A DNA stretch of 64,000 bases from Pseudoxanthomonas sp. (lineage in GTDB: Bacteria > Pseudomonadota > Gammaproteobacteria > Xanthomonadales > Xanthomonadaceae): positions 3,844,001 to 3,908,000 of the forward strand of contig NZ_CP114978.1 in the NCBI RefSeq assembly GCF_027498035.1. The letters run 5' to 3'. The position numbers were made by a program, and so were the translations under genes. The number at the start of each line of letters is the position of its first letter. The stretch's first letter is position 1. Under the pieces are notes generated by a model that did no database searches, had not been told where the DNA came from, and saw nothing but the letters and a program-made list of their open reading frames with translations. Shown in pieces: positions 52,964-62,308 of the stretch.

Positions 52964-52998
52964 GTAGCCTGGGTGCGCTTTCGCTTACCCTGGCTATG
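52964..52998. repeat. GTAG-headed repeat, second type
   Basis: GTAGCCTGGGTGCGCTTTCG followed by CTTACCCTGGCTAT forms an imperfect hairpin (9 of 10 pairs). The core resembles the element at 62397-62425. It lies in the gap between the cyclophilin and GH97 genes, behind both promoters. Confidence 0.6.
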
Positions 52999-53040
52999 TG
53001 ACTGCACTTACCCGGGTTACGGGCGCGCGTCGCGCGTGGC

Positions 53041-55065
53041 TTACAGCGCCTTGAAACGGATCGCCTGCCCACCACCCGGCGCCAGCTTCAGCGTCAACGT
53101 GTCGGTGGAACTGACCTCGCGTTCCTCGATCACGATGGCTTCCGGATTCTTCGCCCAGTCCGCATCCGGCGCGTCGCGATAGATCTGCGCGGTGTAGCGC
53201 TTGCCGGGGGTGAGGAAGTCGAGCTTGGTCTGCAGCGTGCGCGGCTGCGCGTTGGTGATCGATCCCAGGAACCAGTCTTCCGCGCCGCGCTGCTTGCGCG
53301 CGATGGTCACGTAGTCGCCGACCTCGCCGTTGAGCACGCGCGTTTCCTCCCAGTCCACCGCCACGTCTTCAATGAACTGGAACGGCGCGGGATTGGCTTC
53401 GTAGTTGTCCAGCAGGTCGGCCGCCATCTGGATCGGGCTGTAGATCGTCACGTACAGCGCCAGCTGCTTGGCCAGCGTGGTGGAGACGTGCGAGCCGGGC
53501 TTGGTCTGCATCTTGAAGATGCCCGGGGTGAAATCCATCGGCCCGGCCAGCAGGCGGGTGAAGACCAGGTTGACCTCGTGTTCCGGCGGATTGCCCGGGT
53601 TGCCCCAGGCGTTGTATTCCATGCCACGCGCGCCTTCGCGCGAGACGAAGTTCGGGTAAGTGCGGCGCAGGCCGGTGTCCTTGACCGGCTCATGCGCGTC
53701 GACGGCGATGTGGTGCCTGGCGGCGGCATCCACCACGCGCTGGAAATGGTTCACCATGTCCTGGCCTTCATGCCAGGCGTAGTGGACCTTGCCATCGCGG
53801 CCGGTCACCCGGGCCTGGCCGGCATCGGAGACGTAGCCGGTCTTGATCGCGTCGATGCCCAGCTTCTGGTACAGCGTGAACGCGTCTTCCATCTGGCTTT
53901 CGTAGTGCGCCGCGTTGGCCGAGGTCTCGTTGTGGCCGATCAGGTGGATGCCCTTGGACTTGGCATACGCGGCCAGCTTGACCAGGTCGTAGTCGGGGTA
54001 GGGCTTGCTGAAATCGAAGTCCTGGCCGTTGCCGAACCAATCGCCGTCCCAACCGATGTTCCAGCCTTCCACCAGCACGCCACCGAGGTGGTGCGCGGCG
54101 GCGAAATCGATGTGGCGCATGACGTTTTCGGTGGTGGCGCCGTGCTTGGGGCCGGAGGCCCAGGTCTTCTTGTCCAGGTGCATTTCCCACCACACGCCGA
54201 CGTATTTCATCGGCTTGAACCACGACACGTCACCGAGCTTGTTGGGTTCGTTGAGGTTGAGGATCAGGCTGGATTCGACCAGGTCGCCGGCGCGTTCGCC
54301 CACCTGCAGGGTGCGCCAGGGCGTGTTGAACGGCGCGGTGCGCTCGACCTTGGCGAAGCCGCCGCTGCCCGGCGTCAGTGCGGCCCTGAGCTGGCGGCCT
54401 TCGGTGCGGACCAGGTTCATGCCCGCGTAGTCCACCAGTGCTGCCTCGTGGATGGACAGGTGCAGGCCCGCCTGCGTGCGCAGCGTGATCGGCGTCTGCG
54501 CGATGCCGACTTCCTCGATGGGCGTGCGGTGGTACAGGTATTCCTCGCGGTTCCAGCCGAAGCCGTCGTTCCACCACGCGGTGGCTTCATCGGCGATGTT
54601 GAACTCGGTGAGTTCCTCGCTGATCCTGACTTCTTTCAGCTGCGGCTGGTCGGGGAATTCATAGCGGAAGCCCACGCCGTCGTCGTACACGCGGAACACC
54701 ACGTCGAAGCTGCGCTTGGGCGCGATTTTCTCGGTCAGGGTGACGCGCAGTTCGTTGTAGTGATTGCGGATGCTGCGACGTTCGCCCCAGGGCTGTTCCC
54801 AGGTTTCATCGAAGCTGCGCGTGACCGGCTTGCCCAGCACCAGGTTGCGTTCGAACTTGGGCGCGTCCGCCAGGATGAAGCCCAGTCGCGAGGGCGCGAT
54901 CACCGGCTTGCCGTTGCGCAGGACCTGGTAGCTGGGCCGGCCGTCGGGATCGGTCTCGACGTCCACCGACAACACCTTGCCGGGCGAGTCGACGTGGACA
55001 GGCGCGGCCAGTGCCGCGAACGGGGCGCAGATCAGGACGAGTGCAGGAAGGAACAGACGCAGCAT
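53041..55065 (-). CDS. glycoside hydrolase family 97
   Basis: 674 aa with a signal peptide (MLRLFLPALVLICAPFAALAA). N-terminal beta-sandwich (about 25-280), catalytic TIM barrel (280-570) and C-terminal beta-sandwich. Key barrel stretches are VLVEGWNIGWDGDW, KTGYVSDAG, HEPVKDTGLRRTYPNF and SREGARGMEYNAWG, as in SusB-type enzymes. Family members are alpha-glucosidases or alpha-galactosidases; the pair of glutamates in HEP and REG would favour the inverting type, but this needs alignment. Calcium-dependent activity is common. The protein is expected in the periplasm. Confidence 0.93.
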   Translation of the reverse strand: MLRLFLPALVLICAPFAALAAPVHVDSPGKVLSVDVETDPDGRPSYQVLRNGKPVIAPSRLGFILADAPKFERNLVLGKPVTRSFDETWEQPWGERRSIRNHYNELRVTLTEKIAPKRSFDVVFRVYDDGVGFRYEFPDQPQLKEVRISEELTEFNIADEATAWWNDGFGWNREEYLYHRTPIEEVGIAQTPITLRTQAGLHLSIHEAALVDYAGMNLVRTEGRQLRAALTPGSGGFAKVERTAPFNTPWRTLQVGERAGDLVESSLILNLNEPNKLGDVSWFKPMKYVGVWWEMHLDKKTWASGPKHGATTENVMRHIDFAAAHHLGGVLVEGWNIGWDGDWFGNGQDFDFSKPYPDYDLVKLAAYAKSKGIHLIGHNETSANAAHYESQMEDAFTLYQKLGIDAIKTGYVSDAGQARVTGRDGKVHYAWHEGQDMVNHFQRVVDAAARHHIAVDAHEPVKDTGLRRTYPNFVSREGARGMEYNAWGNPGNPPEHEVNLVFTRLLAGPMDFTPGIFKMQTKPGSHVSTTLAKQLALYVTIYSPIQMAADLLDNYEANPAPFQFIEDVAVDWEETRVLNGEVGDYVTIARKQRGAEDWFLGSITNAQPRTLQTKLDFLTPGKRYTAQIYRDAPDADWAKNPEAIVIEEREVSSTDTLTLKLAPGGGQAIRFKAL

Positions 55066-55111
55066 GTCGGGTGGTCCCACGGGAGTGGACCGGCATGCTC
55101 ACCCGGTTGTT

Positions 55112-56302
55112 TCAGTGCGACAAGCCGCGTTGCCGGGTGAATACGTATGCAATCGCCAAATGGACCGGCAGCAGCAACGCCACCCACGCCACGTTGGCCT
55201 GCACGTTGAACGGGAACCAGTGCAGGATCCAGCCGAGCAGTGCGATCACCGCCACGATGCGCAGTAACCAGCGCGTCATGCGCGAAACCGGCTTGCCACG
55301 CAGCAGCTGCACGGCGGGCCACAACAGCAGCACGCACAGTGGGTTGAGCAGCAGCAGGTTGCGGTTGGCCCATCCAGCGATATGCCCGCTGCCGAACCAG
55401 ATGAACAGCATCAGCGCGCCGGCCAGCGTGCACAGCAGCCAGAACGGCAGTGCGAACGCGGCTACGCCACGCGGATGACGTTTGCCCAGCGCGACCAGTG
55501 CACACGCGATCGCCACGCCAGCGAGCAGCCACGGCCACCAGGGGCGCGCGGCATCCGGCGGCTCCGGTGCGATGCGGTGCGGCAGCAGTTGATCGGTCTG
55601 CTGCACCAGCGGACGGCCCTGCGTGTTCTTCACCTGCGCCAGCGCATCGGCCAGGCGCATCGGCACGAAGGACTCTTCCCAGCGCGAGAGCTGTTGATCG
55701 GCGTACGGCCCGAAGCCCAGGTCGAAACTGATCCACATCCACCACGCCGGCGAAGCCAGGCGCACCGATTCGCTGCGATAGGTGTTGCCGCGCGAACGGC
55801 CGGCCAGCTGCTGCTTCAACGTGCCACCGAGCGCGGCGTTGATGGCATCGCGCACCTGGGTGGCGCAGTTGCTGGTGAAGTAGTCGTAGGGATAGCGCGC
55901 GTGTTCGGGCTGCGCGCGCCAGGCCAGTGAATCGGCCAGCGCCTGGGCCTGCTGCGGGGTCAGGTCCAGCCACTGCAGCGACACGCCGCGGCCTTCCTCG
56001 CGATAGCTTTCCAGGTCCTGCTGCAGTGGCAGCGCGACCAGGTAATACATCATCTTGCCGTCGATGAAACGGCCGAGGAAACCCGGCTCATCGGGATCGA
56101 AGAAACCGAAGTTGTACGAGGTGGCCTGGCCCGTGTCCGGGTCGGCCACCACCAGCGCGTCATGGCCAAAGCGTTCGAAGAACACCTCGCCCGGCTGCAT
56201 CGTCATCACGCCGATGCGCGGCGCGGCGCTGGCCACGCAGGCCAGCAGCGACAACAGGGCCGCGCAGGCGATGCGCGGGAGCAGGCGGGTCAGCAGGCGC
56301 AT
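55112..56302 (-). CDS. DUF4105 (Lnb-like) membrane protein
   Basis: 396 aa. Signal anchor (about 5-26), then a periplasmic DUF4105/Lnb domain of about 210 residues with GHDALVV (a His) and YDYFTSNCATQVRD with a Cys, the residues expected of an Lnb-type acyltransferase fold. Five C-terminal transmembrane segments follow (about 250-390). Lnb remodels bacterial lipoproteins in Firmicutes; here function is inferred. The ATG overlaps the corC stop by one base, so it sits in the slot where lnt follows corC (ybeX) in other gammaproteobacteria. Confidence 0.75.
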   Translation of the reverse strand: MRLLTRLLPRIACAALLSLLACVASAAPRIGVMTMQPGEVFFERFGHDALVVADPDTGQATSYNFGFFDPDEPGFLGRFIDGKMMYYLVALPLQQDLESYREEGRGVSLQWLDLTPQQAQALADSLAWRAQPEHARYPYDYFTSNCATQVRDAINAALGGTLKQQLAGRSRGNTYRSESVRLASPAWWMWISFDLGFGPYADQQLSRWEESFVPMRLADALAQVKNTQGRPLVQQTDQLLPHRIAPEPPDAARPWWPWLLAGVAIACALVALGKRHPRGVAAFALPFWLLCTLAGALMLFIWFGSGHIAGWANRNLLLLNPLCVLLLWPAVQLLRGKPVSRMTRWLLRIVAVIALLGWILHWFPFNVQANVAWVALLLPVHLAIAYVFTRQRGLSH

Positions 56303-57165
56303 CAGCTGTCGGAGAGGATGCTGACGTGGAAGGCGTGCACGCGACGCCCGTCGGCGCGTGCCACGCGGAAGGCGAAGCGGCCCAGGGTGAGTTCCTCGCC
56401 CGTCTCGGGCAGGTGGCCGATGGCATCGGTCACCAGGCCGCCGACGGTGTCGTAGTCGTCATCGGGGAAATCGGCGCCGAAGCGCTCGTTGAAGTCCTCG
56501 ATCGGGGTCAGCGCGTCGACCACGTACTGGCCATCGGCCTGCGCGGCGATCAGCGAGGCCTCGTCTTCAGCGTCATCGTGTTCGTCGTCGATGTCGCCGA
56601 CGATCTGTTCCAGCACGTCCTCGATGGTGACCAGGCCGGCCACGCCGCCGTATTCGTCCACCACCAGCGCCATATGGTTGCGCGACAGGCGGAATTCCTT
56701 GAGCAGGACGTTGAGCTTCTTCGATTCGGGGATCAGCACCGCCGGGCGCAGCAGCTCGCGCACCGTGCCCGGGCCGTTGTCGGCGACCACGCCGCGCAAC
56801 AGGTCCTTGGCCAGCAGGATGCCCAGGATCTCGTCCTTGTTCTCGCCATGCACCGGGAAGCGCGAGTGGCCGGATTCGACCACCTGGTGCATCAGCTCCA
56901 GGAACGGTGTTTCCAGCGCCAGCGAGACCATCTGCGAGCGCGAGACCATGACATCGCCGACGGTGAGTTCGGCGACCGACATGGCGCCTTCCATCATCTT
57001 CAGGGTGTCCGGCGCCAGCACGCCGTTGTGCTGGGCATCGCGCAGCAGCGCGGTCAGGTCTTCGCGGGATTCGGGTTCGCCGGAGAACGCCTGGCTCAGG
57101 CGCTCCAACCAGCCGCGTCGTTTTTCGGGGAGTTCGGACGCGGTTGTACTGTCGTCTTCTGACAT
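56302..57165 (-). CDS. corC: CorC/YbeX (HlyC/CorC family)
   Basis: 287 aa (E. coli 292). Basic N-terminus, two CBS domains (about 70-185: GDVMVSRSQMVSL, SRFPVHGENKDEILG and HMALVVDEYGGVAGLVTIEDVLE), an acidic spacer (DDEHDDAEDEAS) and the CorC/HlyC domain (RFGADFPDDDYDTVGG). The YbeX/CorC protein affects magnesium and ribosome metabolism. It follows ybeY and one unknown gene, consistent with ybeZ-ybeY-ybeX order. Confidence 0.95.
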   Translation of the reverse strand: MSEDDSTTASELPEKRRGWLERLSQAFSGEPESREDLTALLRDAQHNGVLAPDTLKMMEGAMSVAELTVGDVMVSRSQMVSLALETPFLELMHQVVESGHSRFPVHGENKDEILGILLAKDLLRGVVADNGPGTVRELLRPAVLIPESKKLNVLLKEFRLSRNHMALVVDEYGGVAGLVTIEDVLEQIVGDIDDEHDDAEDEASLIAAQADGQYVVDALTPIEDFNERFGADFPDDDYDTVGGLVTDAIGHLPETGEELTLGRFAFRVARADGRRVHAFHVSILSDS

Positions 57166-57244
57166 TTCGGGGGTGAAGGCACCCGGCAGATGCGGGCGTG
57201 AGGGGCAGTCTAGCAGAACGTTTTTACCCGTCCCGTGGCCGGCC

Positions 57245-57868
57245 TCAGGGGGCGGGGGCGGCCTTCACCTGTAGCGCCGGGGCTGCCGTTTCCGGGGCAG
57301 GATCCGGGCCTTCGGTGTCCAGGTTGTAGCTGCAGCCGGCCAGGGTCTTGCCCGGGTGGCTGGCGACGTTGGACACGTTGAGGATGATGGCCTGGATCAG
57401 GGTCTGGCCGCTGGCCGGGTCGGTCTGCTCGGTCTCGCGCAGCTGTTTGCCGAAGATCGCCTTCTGCGGCGTATCCAGCCCGGTTTCCAGGTCGAGCTGG
57501 TGGGCCAGCGGACGCGGATCGGGCAGGTCCAGGATCGCCATGATGCTGTCGCCGGCAAAGGCGATGTGGTCGGTGGCATGGCCGAACACGGTGATCGGCT
57601 TGAGTAGCTGGAATTCGGTCATGAACTGGTTGACCTGCGGCAGCGGCTTCCAGCCCAGTGCCACGGCCTTGAGCGGATCGCGCACGGCCGGGTCCAGGGC
57701 CAGGAAGTCAGCGACTTCCTTTTTGCATTCGATCAGCGCGGCCAGGTCCGGCGGTGCGATCGGTGCAGCTTCGGTGGGCTTTGCGGCGGCCGCAGATGTC
57801 TGTGCGGCTTCAGCGAATGCGCTGCAGGACAGCGCGAGCAGCAGGACGGTGCGCAGCGGTGCCTTCAT
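57245..57868 (-). CDS. exported protein of unknown function
   Basis: 207 aa with a signal peptide (MKAPLRTVLLLALSCSAFAEAA), a Thr/Ala/Pro-rich spacer and a central region with FLALDPAVRDPLKAVALGWKPLPQVNQF and one conserved-looking Cys near 180 (LAGCSYNL). Ends in a Pro/Ala tail. No family recognised. Its ATG overlaps the ybeY stop (ATGA), so it is co-expressed with the rRNA-maturation genes. Confidence 0.7.
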   Translation of the reverse strand: MKAPLRTVLLLALSCSAFAEAAQTSAAAAKPTEAAPIAPPDLAALIECKKEVADFLALDPAVRDPLKAVALGWKPLPQVNQFMTEFQLLKPITVFGHATDHIAFAGDSIMAILDLPDPRPLAHQLDLETGLDTPQKAIFGKQLRETEQTDPASGQTLIQAIILNVSNVASHPGKTLAGCSYNLDTEGPDPAPETAAPALQVKAAPAP

Positions 57869-58359
57869 GCCTGTTCCGCGGCGTAGGGATCGTCGATGCC
57901 GAGTTCGGCCAGGATCTCGCGCTCCAGCTGTTCCATCGCCTCGGCCTCCTTATCGTCTTCGTGGTCCCAGCCCAGCAGGTGCAGGGTGCCGTGCACGGTC
58001 AGGTGCGCATAGTGCGCGGCCAGCACTTTGTCCTGGTCCTTGGCTTCGCGCGCGACGACCGGCGCGCAGATCACCAGGTCGCCCAGCAGCGGCATGGTCA
58101 CGCCCTTGGGCAATTTGATGTCCGGGTCGAGTTCGCCGGGGAAGGACAGCACGTTGGTCGCGTAATCCTTGCCGCGGTAGTGGCGGTTGAGTGCGCGGCC
58201 TTCCTTGGCATCGACCACGCGGATGGCCAGGTCGGCTTCGCGGATGCGGCCTTTCAGCGCCGCTGCCACCCATTTGCGGAAAGACACCGCGGCGGGCAGG
58301 CCGGTGCGCGGTAGCGCGTAGCTGACCGCGACTTGCAGATGAACGGGACCTTGGGTCAT
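57865..58359 (-). CDS. ybeY: endoribonuclease YbeY
   Basis: 164 aa. The zinc site HGTLHLLGWDH supplies His123, His127 and His133; NVLSFPGE and GDLVICAPVV precede it. YbeY is a single-strand endonuclease needed for 16S 3'-end maturation and 70S quality control. The start at 58359 is 34 bases after the preceding exported-protein gene. Its TGA overlaps the next ATG. Confidence 0.95.
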   Translation of the reverse strand: MTQGPVHLQVAVSYALPRTGLPAAVSFRKWVAAALKGRIREADLAIRVVDAKEGRALNRHYRGKDYATNVLSFPGELDPDIKLPKGVTMPLLGDLVICAPVVAREAKDQDKVLAAHYAHLTVHGTLHLLGWDHEDDKEAEAMEQLEREILAELGIDDPYAAEQA

Positions 58360-58393
58360 GACGAGTCTCTCAATGTGGCTTTCCTGGTGCTGC

Positions 58394-58909
58394 TCATGTC
58401 ACGCACGTGATCAGCATCAGGAGTGGTCGCTCATTATCCAGCCGGTAGGTGCGTGCGCCCATCGGCCCGGCAGCACAACGTGGATTGAGGTCCTTGACCA
58501 CGACGGATGCGGCAAGTCCAGCGCTGGCGGAAATGGAGATGGCGGCGCGGCCTTCTTCGATCATGTCGCCGAGCAGATAGCGGCTATCTTGCGGCAAATC
58601 GGTCAGCGCCACGCTCATGCATCCCCGCGCGTCGGGTTGGGCATCTTTCATGCTGGCCAGCAAGGTCTGCGCGCGCGTCCGGCTCAAGCGCGATGCCTGG
58701 TCCGGCGTGGCAGTGGCCGCATCCTCCAGCGGCGCGCGCTGCAGGTGGATGATGGCCTCATGCGGGGTGCGAATGGAGAGGCAAGGAGGTTCGACGAACT
58801 GGGCGATCTTGACGGTGCGTTCCTGCGAGGGGATCTCGCCAGCTTGTGCCGCAACAGCCCATGGCGCCACGCACCAGAAGAGCAGTGCCGGGATGCGGCA
58901 AACCTTCAT
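58394..58909 (-). CDS. exported protein of unknown function, 4 Cys
   Basis: 171 aa. Signal peptide (MKVCRIPALLFWCVAPWAVAA). The mature part has four cysteines (PPCLSI, RGCMSV, PRCAAG and ITCVT), which could form two disulphides in the periplasm. No family recognised. Its ATG directly follows the ybeZ TGA with no gap, so translation is probably coupled to ybeZ. Not part of the ybeZYX operon elsewhere. Confidence 0.65.
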   Translation of the reverse strand: MKVCRIPALLFWCVAPWAVAAQAGEIPSQERTVKIAQFVEPPCLSIRTPHEAIIHLQRAPLEDAATATPDQASRLSRTRAQTLLASMKDAQPDARGCMSVALTDLPQDSRYLLGDMIEEGRAAISISASAGLAASVVVKDLNPRCAAGPMGARTYRLDNERPLLMLITCVT

Positions 58910-59890
58910 TCACTCGGTCTCGCTCTGTGTCGTCCCGGCCTCGCGCGCATCGTAAGCCCGCACGATGCGCGCCACCAGCGGATGGCGGACCACGTCGCGC
59001 GCGCCGAAAAAGCTGAAGGAAATCCCGTCCACGCCGCGCAGGACTTCCACTGCATCCTTCAGGCCCGAGCGGATGTGCTTGGGCAGGTCGGTCTGGCTCA
59101 TGTCGCCGGTGACCACGGCGGTGGCGCCGAAGCCGATCCGGGTCAGGAACATCTTCATCTGTTCGACGGTGGTGTTCTGCGCCTCGTCCAGGATCACGAA
59201 GGCATCGTTGAGCGTGCGCCCGCGCATGTAGGCCAGTGGCGCGATCTCGATGACGTTCTTTTCCAGCAGCTTGGCGACTTTCTCCACGCCCAGCATTTCG
59301 TACAACGCGTCGTACAGCGGGCGCAGGTAGGGATCGACCTTCTGGCTCAGGTCGCCGGGCAGGAAGCCGAGTTTCTCGCCGGCTTCCACCGCCGGACGCA
59401 CCAGGATCAGGCGCTGCACGCGGGCTTCGTTCAGCGCCTCGACCGCCATGGCCACGGCCAGGAAGGTCTTGCCGGTGCCGGCCGGGCCGATGCCGAAATT
59501 GATGTCGTGCGTGGCGATGGCATGCAGGTAGGCGGACTGGTTGGCGCCGCGCCCGCGCACGGTGCCGCGCTTGACCTTGATCGCCACGTCCTGCGGTGCG
59601 TAGCCGCTGTCGACCAGGTGTTCCAGGTGGGCTTCGTTCAAGCGCAGATGGATCGCGTCGGCGTCGAACACCTCGGTCGCGGCTTCATCGTAGAGCGTGC
59701 GTAGCAGCTGCTCGGTCGCCGCTGCCGCGCGGGCCGGCCCGTCGATGCGGAACACGTTGCCGCGGTTGGAGATCTCCACGCCCAGCTTCAGTTCGACCTG
59801 GCGCAGGTGCGCGTCGAACGGTCCGGCCAGGTTGGCCAGCTGCTCGGTGTCGTAGGGGTCCAGGGTGAAGTCGTGTCGGGTATGGGTCAT
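58910..59890 (-). CDS. ybeZ: PhoH-like ATPase YbeZ
   Basis: 326 aa. N-terminal region (1-110) precedes a PhoH-type P-loop: Walker A GPAGTGKT (135-142), Walker B AFVILDEAQNT and FGATAVVTGDMSQTDLP (sensor). The family is an RNA helicase-like ATPase that works with YbeY in rRNA maturation. Its position between miaB/aroE-like and ybeY is the standard synteny apart from the two exported genes. Confidence 0.95.
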   Translation of the reverse strand: MTHTRHDFTLDPYDTEQLANLAGPFDAHLRQVELKLGVEISNRGNVFRIDGPARAAAATEQLLRTLYDEAATEVFDADAIHLRLNEAHLEHLVDSGYAPQDVAIKVKRGTVRGRGANQSAYLHAIATHDINFGIGPAGTGKTFLAVAMAVEALNEARVQRLILVRPAVEAGEKLGFLPGDLSQKVDPYLRPLYDALYEMLGVEKVAKLLEKNVIEIAPLAYMRGRTLNDAFVILDEAQNTTVEQMKMFLTRIGFGATAVVTGDMSQTDLPKHIRSGLKDAVEVLRGVDGISFSFFGARDVVRHPLVARIVRAYDAREAGTTQSETE

Positions 59891-59941
59891 GACGGAAACC
59901 GTGATGCGCGCGGCCGGATGCCGCGTGGTGATGGAACAGGC

Positions 59942-60760
59942 TCAGCCCAGTGCGTGCCTGGCCGCGCGCTCGATCAACGCGGGCTCGGGGCGCACGCCGG
60001 TGTACAGGACGAACTGATCGACCGCCTGCAGCACCGCCACCTGGCCGCCGGTGATGACCGGCTTGCCCAGCGTGCGGGCGAGCTGGATCAGCGGGGTTTC
60101 CACCGGCAGGGCGACGACGTCGAAGACCAGGTCGGCGGCGGCGACTTCCGCTTCGGTGAAGGCCAGCGACTGTGCTTCCGGTCCGCCTTCCATGCCGACC
60201 GGGGTGACGTTGACCAGCAGGCGCGCCTGCACGTTCTCCATGTCCGCCGACCACGCCCAGCGCGTGGTGCGTGCCAGCTGCTGGCCGGCGGCCGCATTGC
60301 GGGCGATGAGGTGGCCGTTGGCGAAGCCGGCGTCACGCAACGCGCATGCAGTAGCCTTGGCCATGCCGCCGCTGCCGCGCAGGGCGACAGGCGTGTCGGT
60401 CGGCAGGCCGCTGTCGGCGATCAGGCTGGCCACGGCGCTGTAGTCGGTGTTGTAACCGCGCAGCACGCCATCGGTGTTGACGATGGTGTTGACCGAGTCA
60501 ATCGCGGATGCGGACGGTTCCAGGCCATCGAGCATCGGGATGCAGGCCTCCTTGAACGGCATCGACACCGCGCAGCCGCGGATGTTCAACGCGCGGATGC
60601 CGGCGATGGCGCCTTCCAGGTTCGTGGTGCTGAAGGCCTTGTAGATGTAGTCCAGGTCCAGCGCTTCGTAGAGATAGTTATGGAAGCGGGTGCCGAAATT
60701 GCTCGGGCGTGCCGACAGGGACATGCACAGGCGGGTATCACGGTTGATGCGCAGGGTCAT
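59942..60760 (-). CDS. shikimate dehydrogenase-like protein
   Basis: 272 aa. N-terminal substrate domain with MSLSARPSNFGTRFHN and SMPFKEACIPMLDG (shikimate site), NTIVNTDGVLRGYNTDYSAV, then the NADP Rossmann domain with RGSGGMAKATACALRDAG. The dinucleotide loop keeps GSGG but the N-terminal signature differs from true AroE, so it may belong to the YdiB/SdhL-like branch acting on a related substrate. Its ATG overlaps the miaB stop (ATGA). Confidence 0.82.
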   Translation of the reverse strand: MTLRINRDTRLCMSLSARPSNFGTRFHNYLYEALDLDYIYKAFSTTNLEGAIAGIRALNIRGCAVSMPFKEACIPMLDGLEPSASAIDSVNTIVNTDGVLRGYNTDYSAVASLIADSGLPTDTPVALRGSGGMAKATACALRDAGFANGHLIARNAAAGQQLARTTRWAWSADMENVQARLLVNVTPVGMEGGPEAQSLAFTEAEVAAADLVFDVVALPVETPLIQLARTLGKPVITGGQVAVLQAVDQFVLYTGVRPEPALIERAARHALG

Positions 60761-62229
60761 GCGTGTGCCTTGTCTGCGTCGGTGGCCACGCGGCCACGCA
60801 ACGAGTTGCTGAAAGCTTCGGTGATGACGACTTCGACGAACTGGCCGATCAGGCGCTTGGGCGCGGCGAAGTTCACCGAGCGCATGTTCTCGGTCTTGCC
60901 GGTCAGTTCGTTGGGGTCCTTGCGTGATGGGCCTTCGACCAGCACGGTCTGCACGCTGCCGATCATGCGCTGGGAGATGTCCTGCGAATACGCATTGATA
61001 TGCCCCTGCAGGCGTTCCAGCCGTGCGTGCTTGGTTGCGTCGGGCGTGTCATCGGACAGGTCCGCGGCCGGCGTGCCGGGGCGGCGCGAGTAGATGAAGG
61101 AGAAGCTCTGGTCGAAGCCCACGTCTTCGATCAGCTTCATGGTCTTGTCGAAGTCCGCATCGGTTTCGCCGGGAAAGCCGACGATGAAGTCCGAGCTGAT
61201 CGAAATATCCGGTCGCACCGCGCGCAGCTTGCGGATCTTCGACTTGAATTCCAGTGCGGTGTAGCCACGCTTCATCGCGCTGAGGATGCGATCGCTGCCG
61301 GCCTGCACCGGCAGGTGCAGGTAGTTGGCCAGCTGCGGCACGTCGCGATACGCATCCACCAGCGAATCGGAGAACTCCAGCGGATGCGAGGTGGTGAAGC
61401 GGATCCGGCCGACGCCTTCGATCTGCGCGATCGTGCGGATCAGCATTCCCAGGTCGGCGAGTTCGCCCTCTTCACCGTACGGGCCGCGATACGCATTGAC
61501 GTTCTGGCCAAGCAGGTTGATCTCGCGCACGCCCTGCGCGGCCAGTTGCGCCACTTCCACCAGCACGTCCTCGAACGGACGGCTGACCTCGGTGCCGCGG
61601 GTATAGGGCACCACGCAGAAACTGCAGTACTTGCTGCAGCCTTCCATGATCGACACGAACGCGCTCGGGCCTTCGGCGCGCGGCTCGGGCAGGCGGTCGA
61701 ATTTCTCGATTTCCGGGAAGCTGATGTCGACCTGCGACTTGCCCGATTCGCGCCGTGCGCGGATCAGTTCGGGCAAGCGATGCAAGGTCTGCGGGCCAAA
61801 CACCAGGTCCACATACGGCGCGCGCTTGACGATGGCTTCGCCTTCCTGCGAGGCCACGCAGCCACCGACGCCGATGATCACCGGCTTGCCGCCGGCCTTG
61901 AGCGCCTTCCAGCGGCCGAGCTGGCTGAAGACCTTTTCCTGTGCCTTTTCGCGGATGGAGCAGGTGTTGACCAGCACCACGTCGGCTTCTTCGGGGTTGT
62001 CGGTCAGCTCCAGGCCTTCGGCGGCGGCGAGCACGTCGGCCATCTTGGCCGAGTCGTACTCATTCATCTGGCAACCGTGGGTCTTGATATAAAGCTTGCC
62101 GCGCGGAGGCGAGCCTTCGCCGGGCATTCCGCGAACCTCGGCCGGCGGCTTGGCGGCGAAGGGCAGGGGCACAACAACAGCGGTGTCGCCCTGGGCGGGC
62201 GTGGTGGTGACGTCTGGCGTCCCGGGCAT
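60757..62229 (-). CDS. miaB: tRNA-2-methylthio-N6-dimethylallyladenosine synthase
   Basis: 490 aa. It adds a methylthio group at C2 of i6A37 in tRNAs that read U-starting codons. The UPF0004 domain holds Cys53, Cys90 and Cys124 for the auxiliary cluster. The radical SAM domain has CSKYCSFC (Cys198, 202, 205). The C-terminal TRAM domain is about 410-475 (LVEGPSRKDPNELTGKTENM). A longer N-terminus than E. coli (474 aa) adds about 40 residues rich in Pro and Thr. It starts the cluster miaB-aroE-like-ybeZ. Confidence 0.96.
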   Translation of the reverse strand: MPGTPDVTTTPAQGDTAVVVPLPFAAKPPAEVRGMPGEGSPPRGKLYIKTHGCQMNEYDSAKMADVLAAAEGLELTDNPEEADVVLVNTCSIREKAQEKVFSQLGRWKALKAGGKPVIIGVGGCVASQEGEAIVKRAPYVDLVFGPQTLHRLPELIRARRESGKSQVDISFPEIEKFDRLPEPRAEGPSAFVSIMEGCSKYCSFCVVPYTRGTEVSRPFEDVLVEVAQLAAQGVREINLLGQNVNAYRGPYGEEGELADLGMLIRTIAQIEGVGRIRFTTSHPLEFSDSLVDAYRDVPQLANYLHLPVQAGSDRILSAMKRGYTALEFKSKIRKLRAVRPDISISSDFIVGFPGETDADFDKTMKLIEDVGFDQSFSFIYSRRPGTPAADLSDDTPDATKHARLERLQGHINAYSQDISQRMIGSVQTVLVEGPSRKDPNELTGKTENMRSVNFAAPKRLIGQFVEVVITEAFSNSLRGRVATDADKAHA

Positions 62230-62308
62230 GGCGATTAATCCAGGCGGGTGGCGGGGAAGCCAGCTAGTTTACCGGCTCCGGGCGCAGCTGCGTCCTGGCG
62301 GTCAATGC

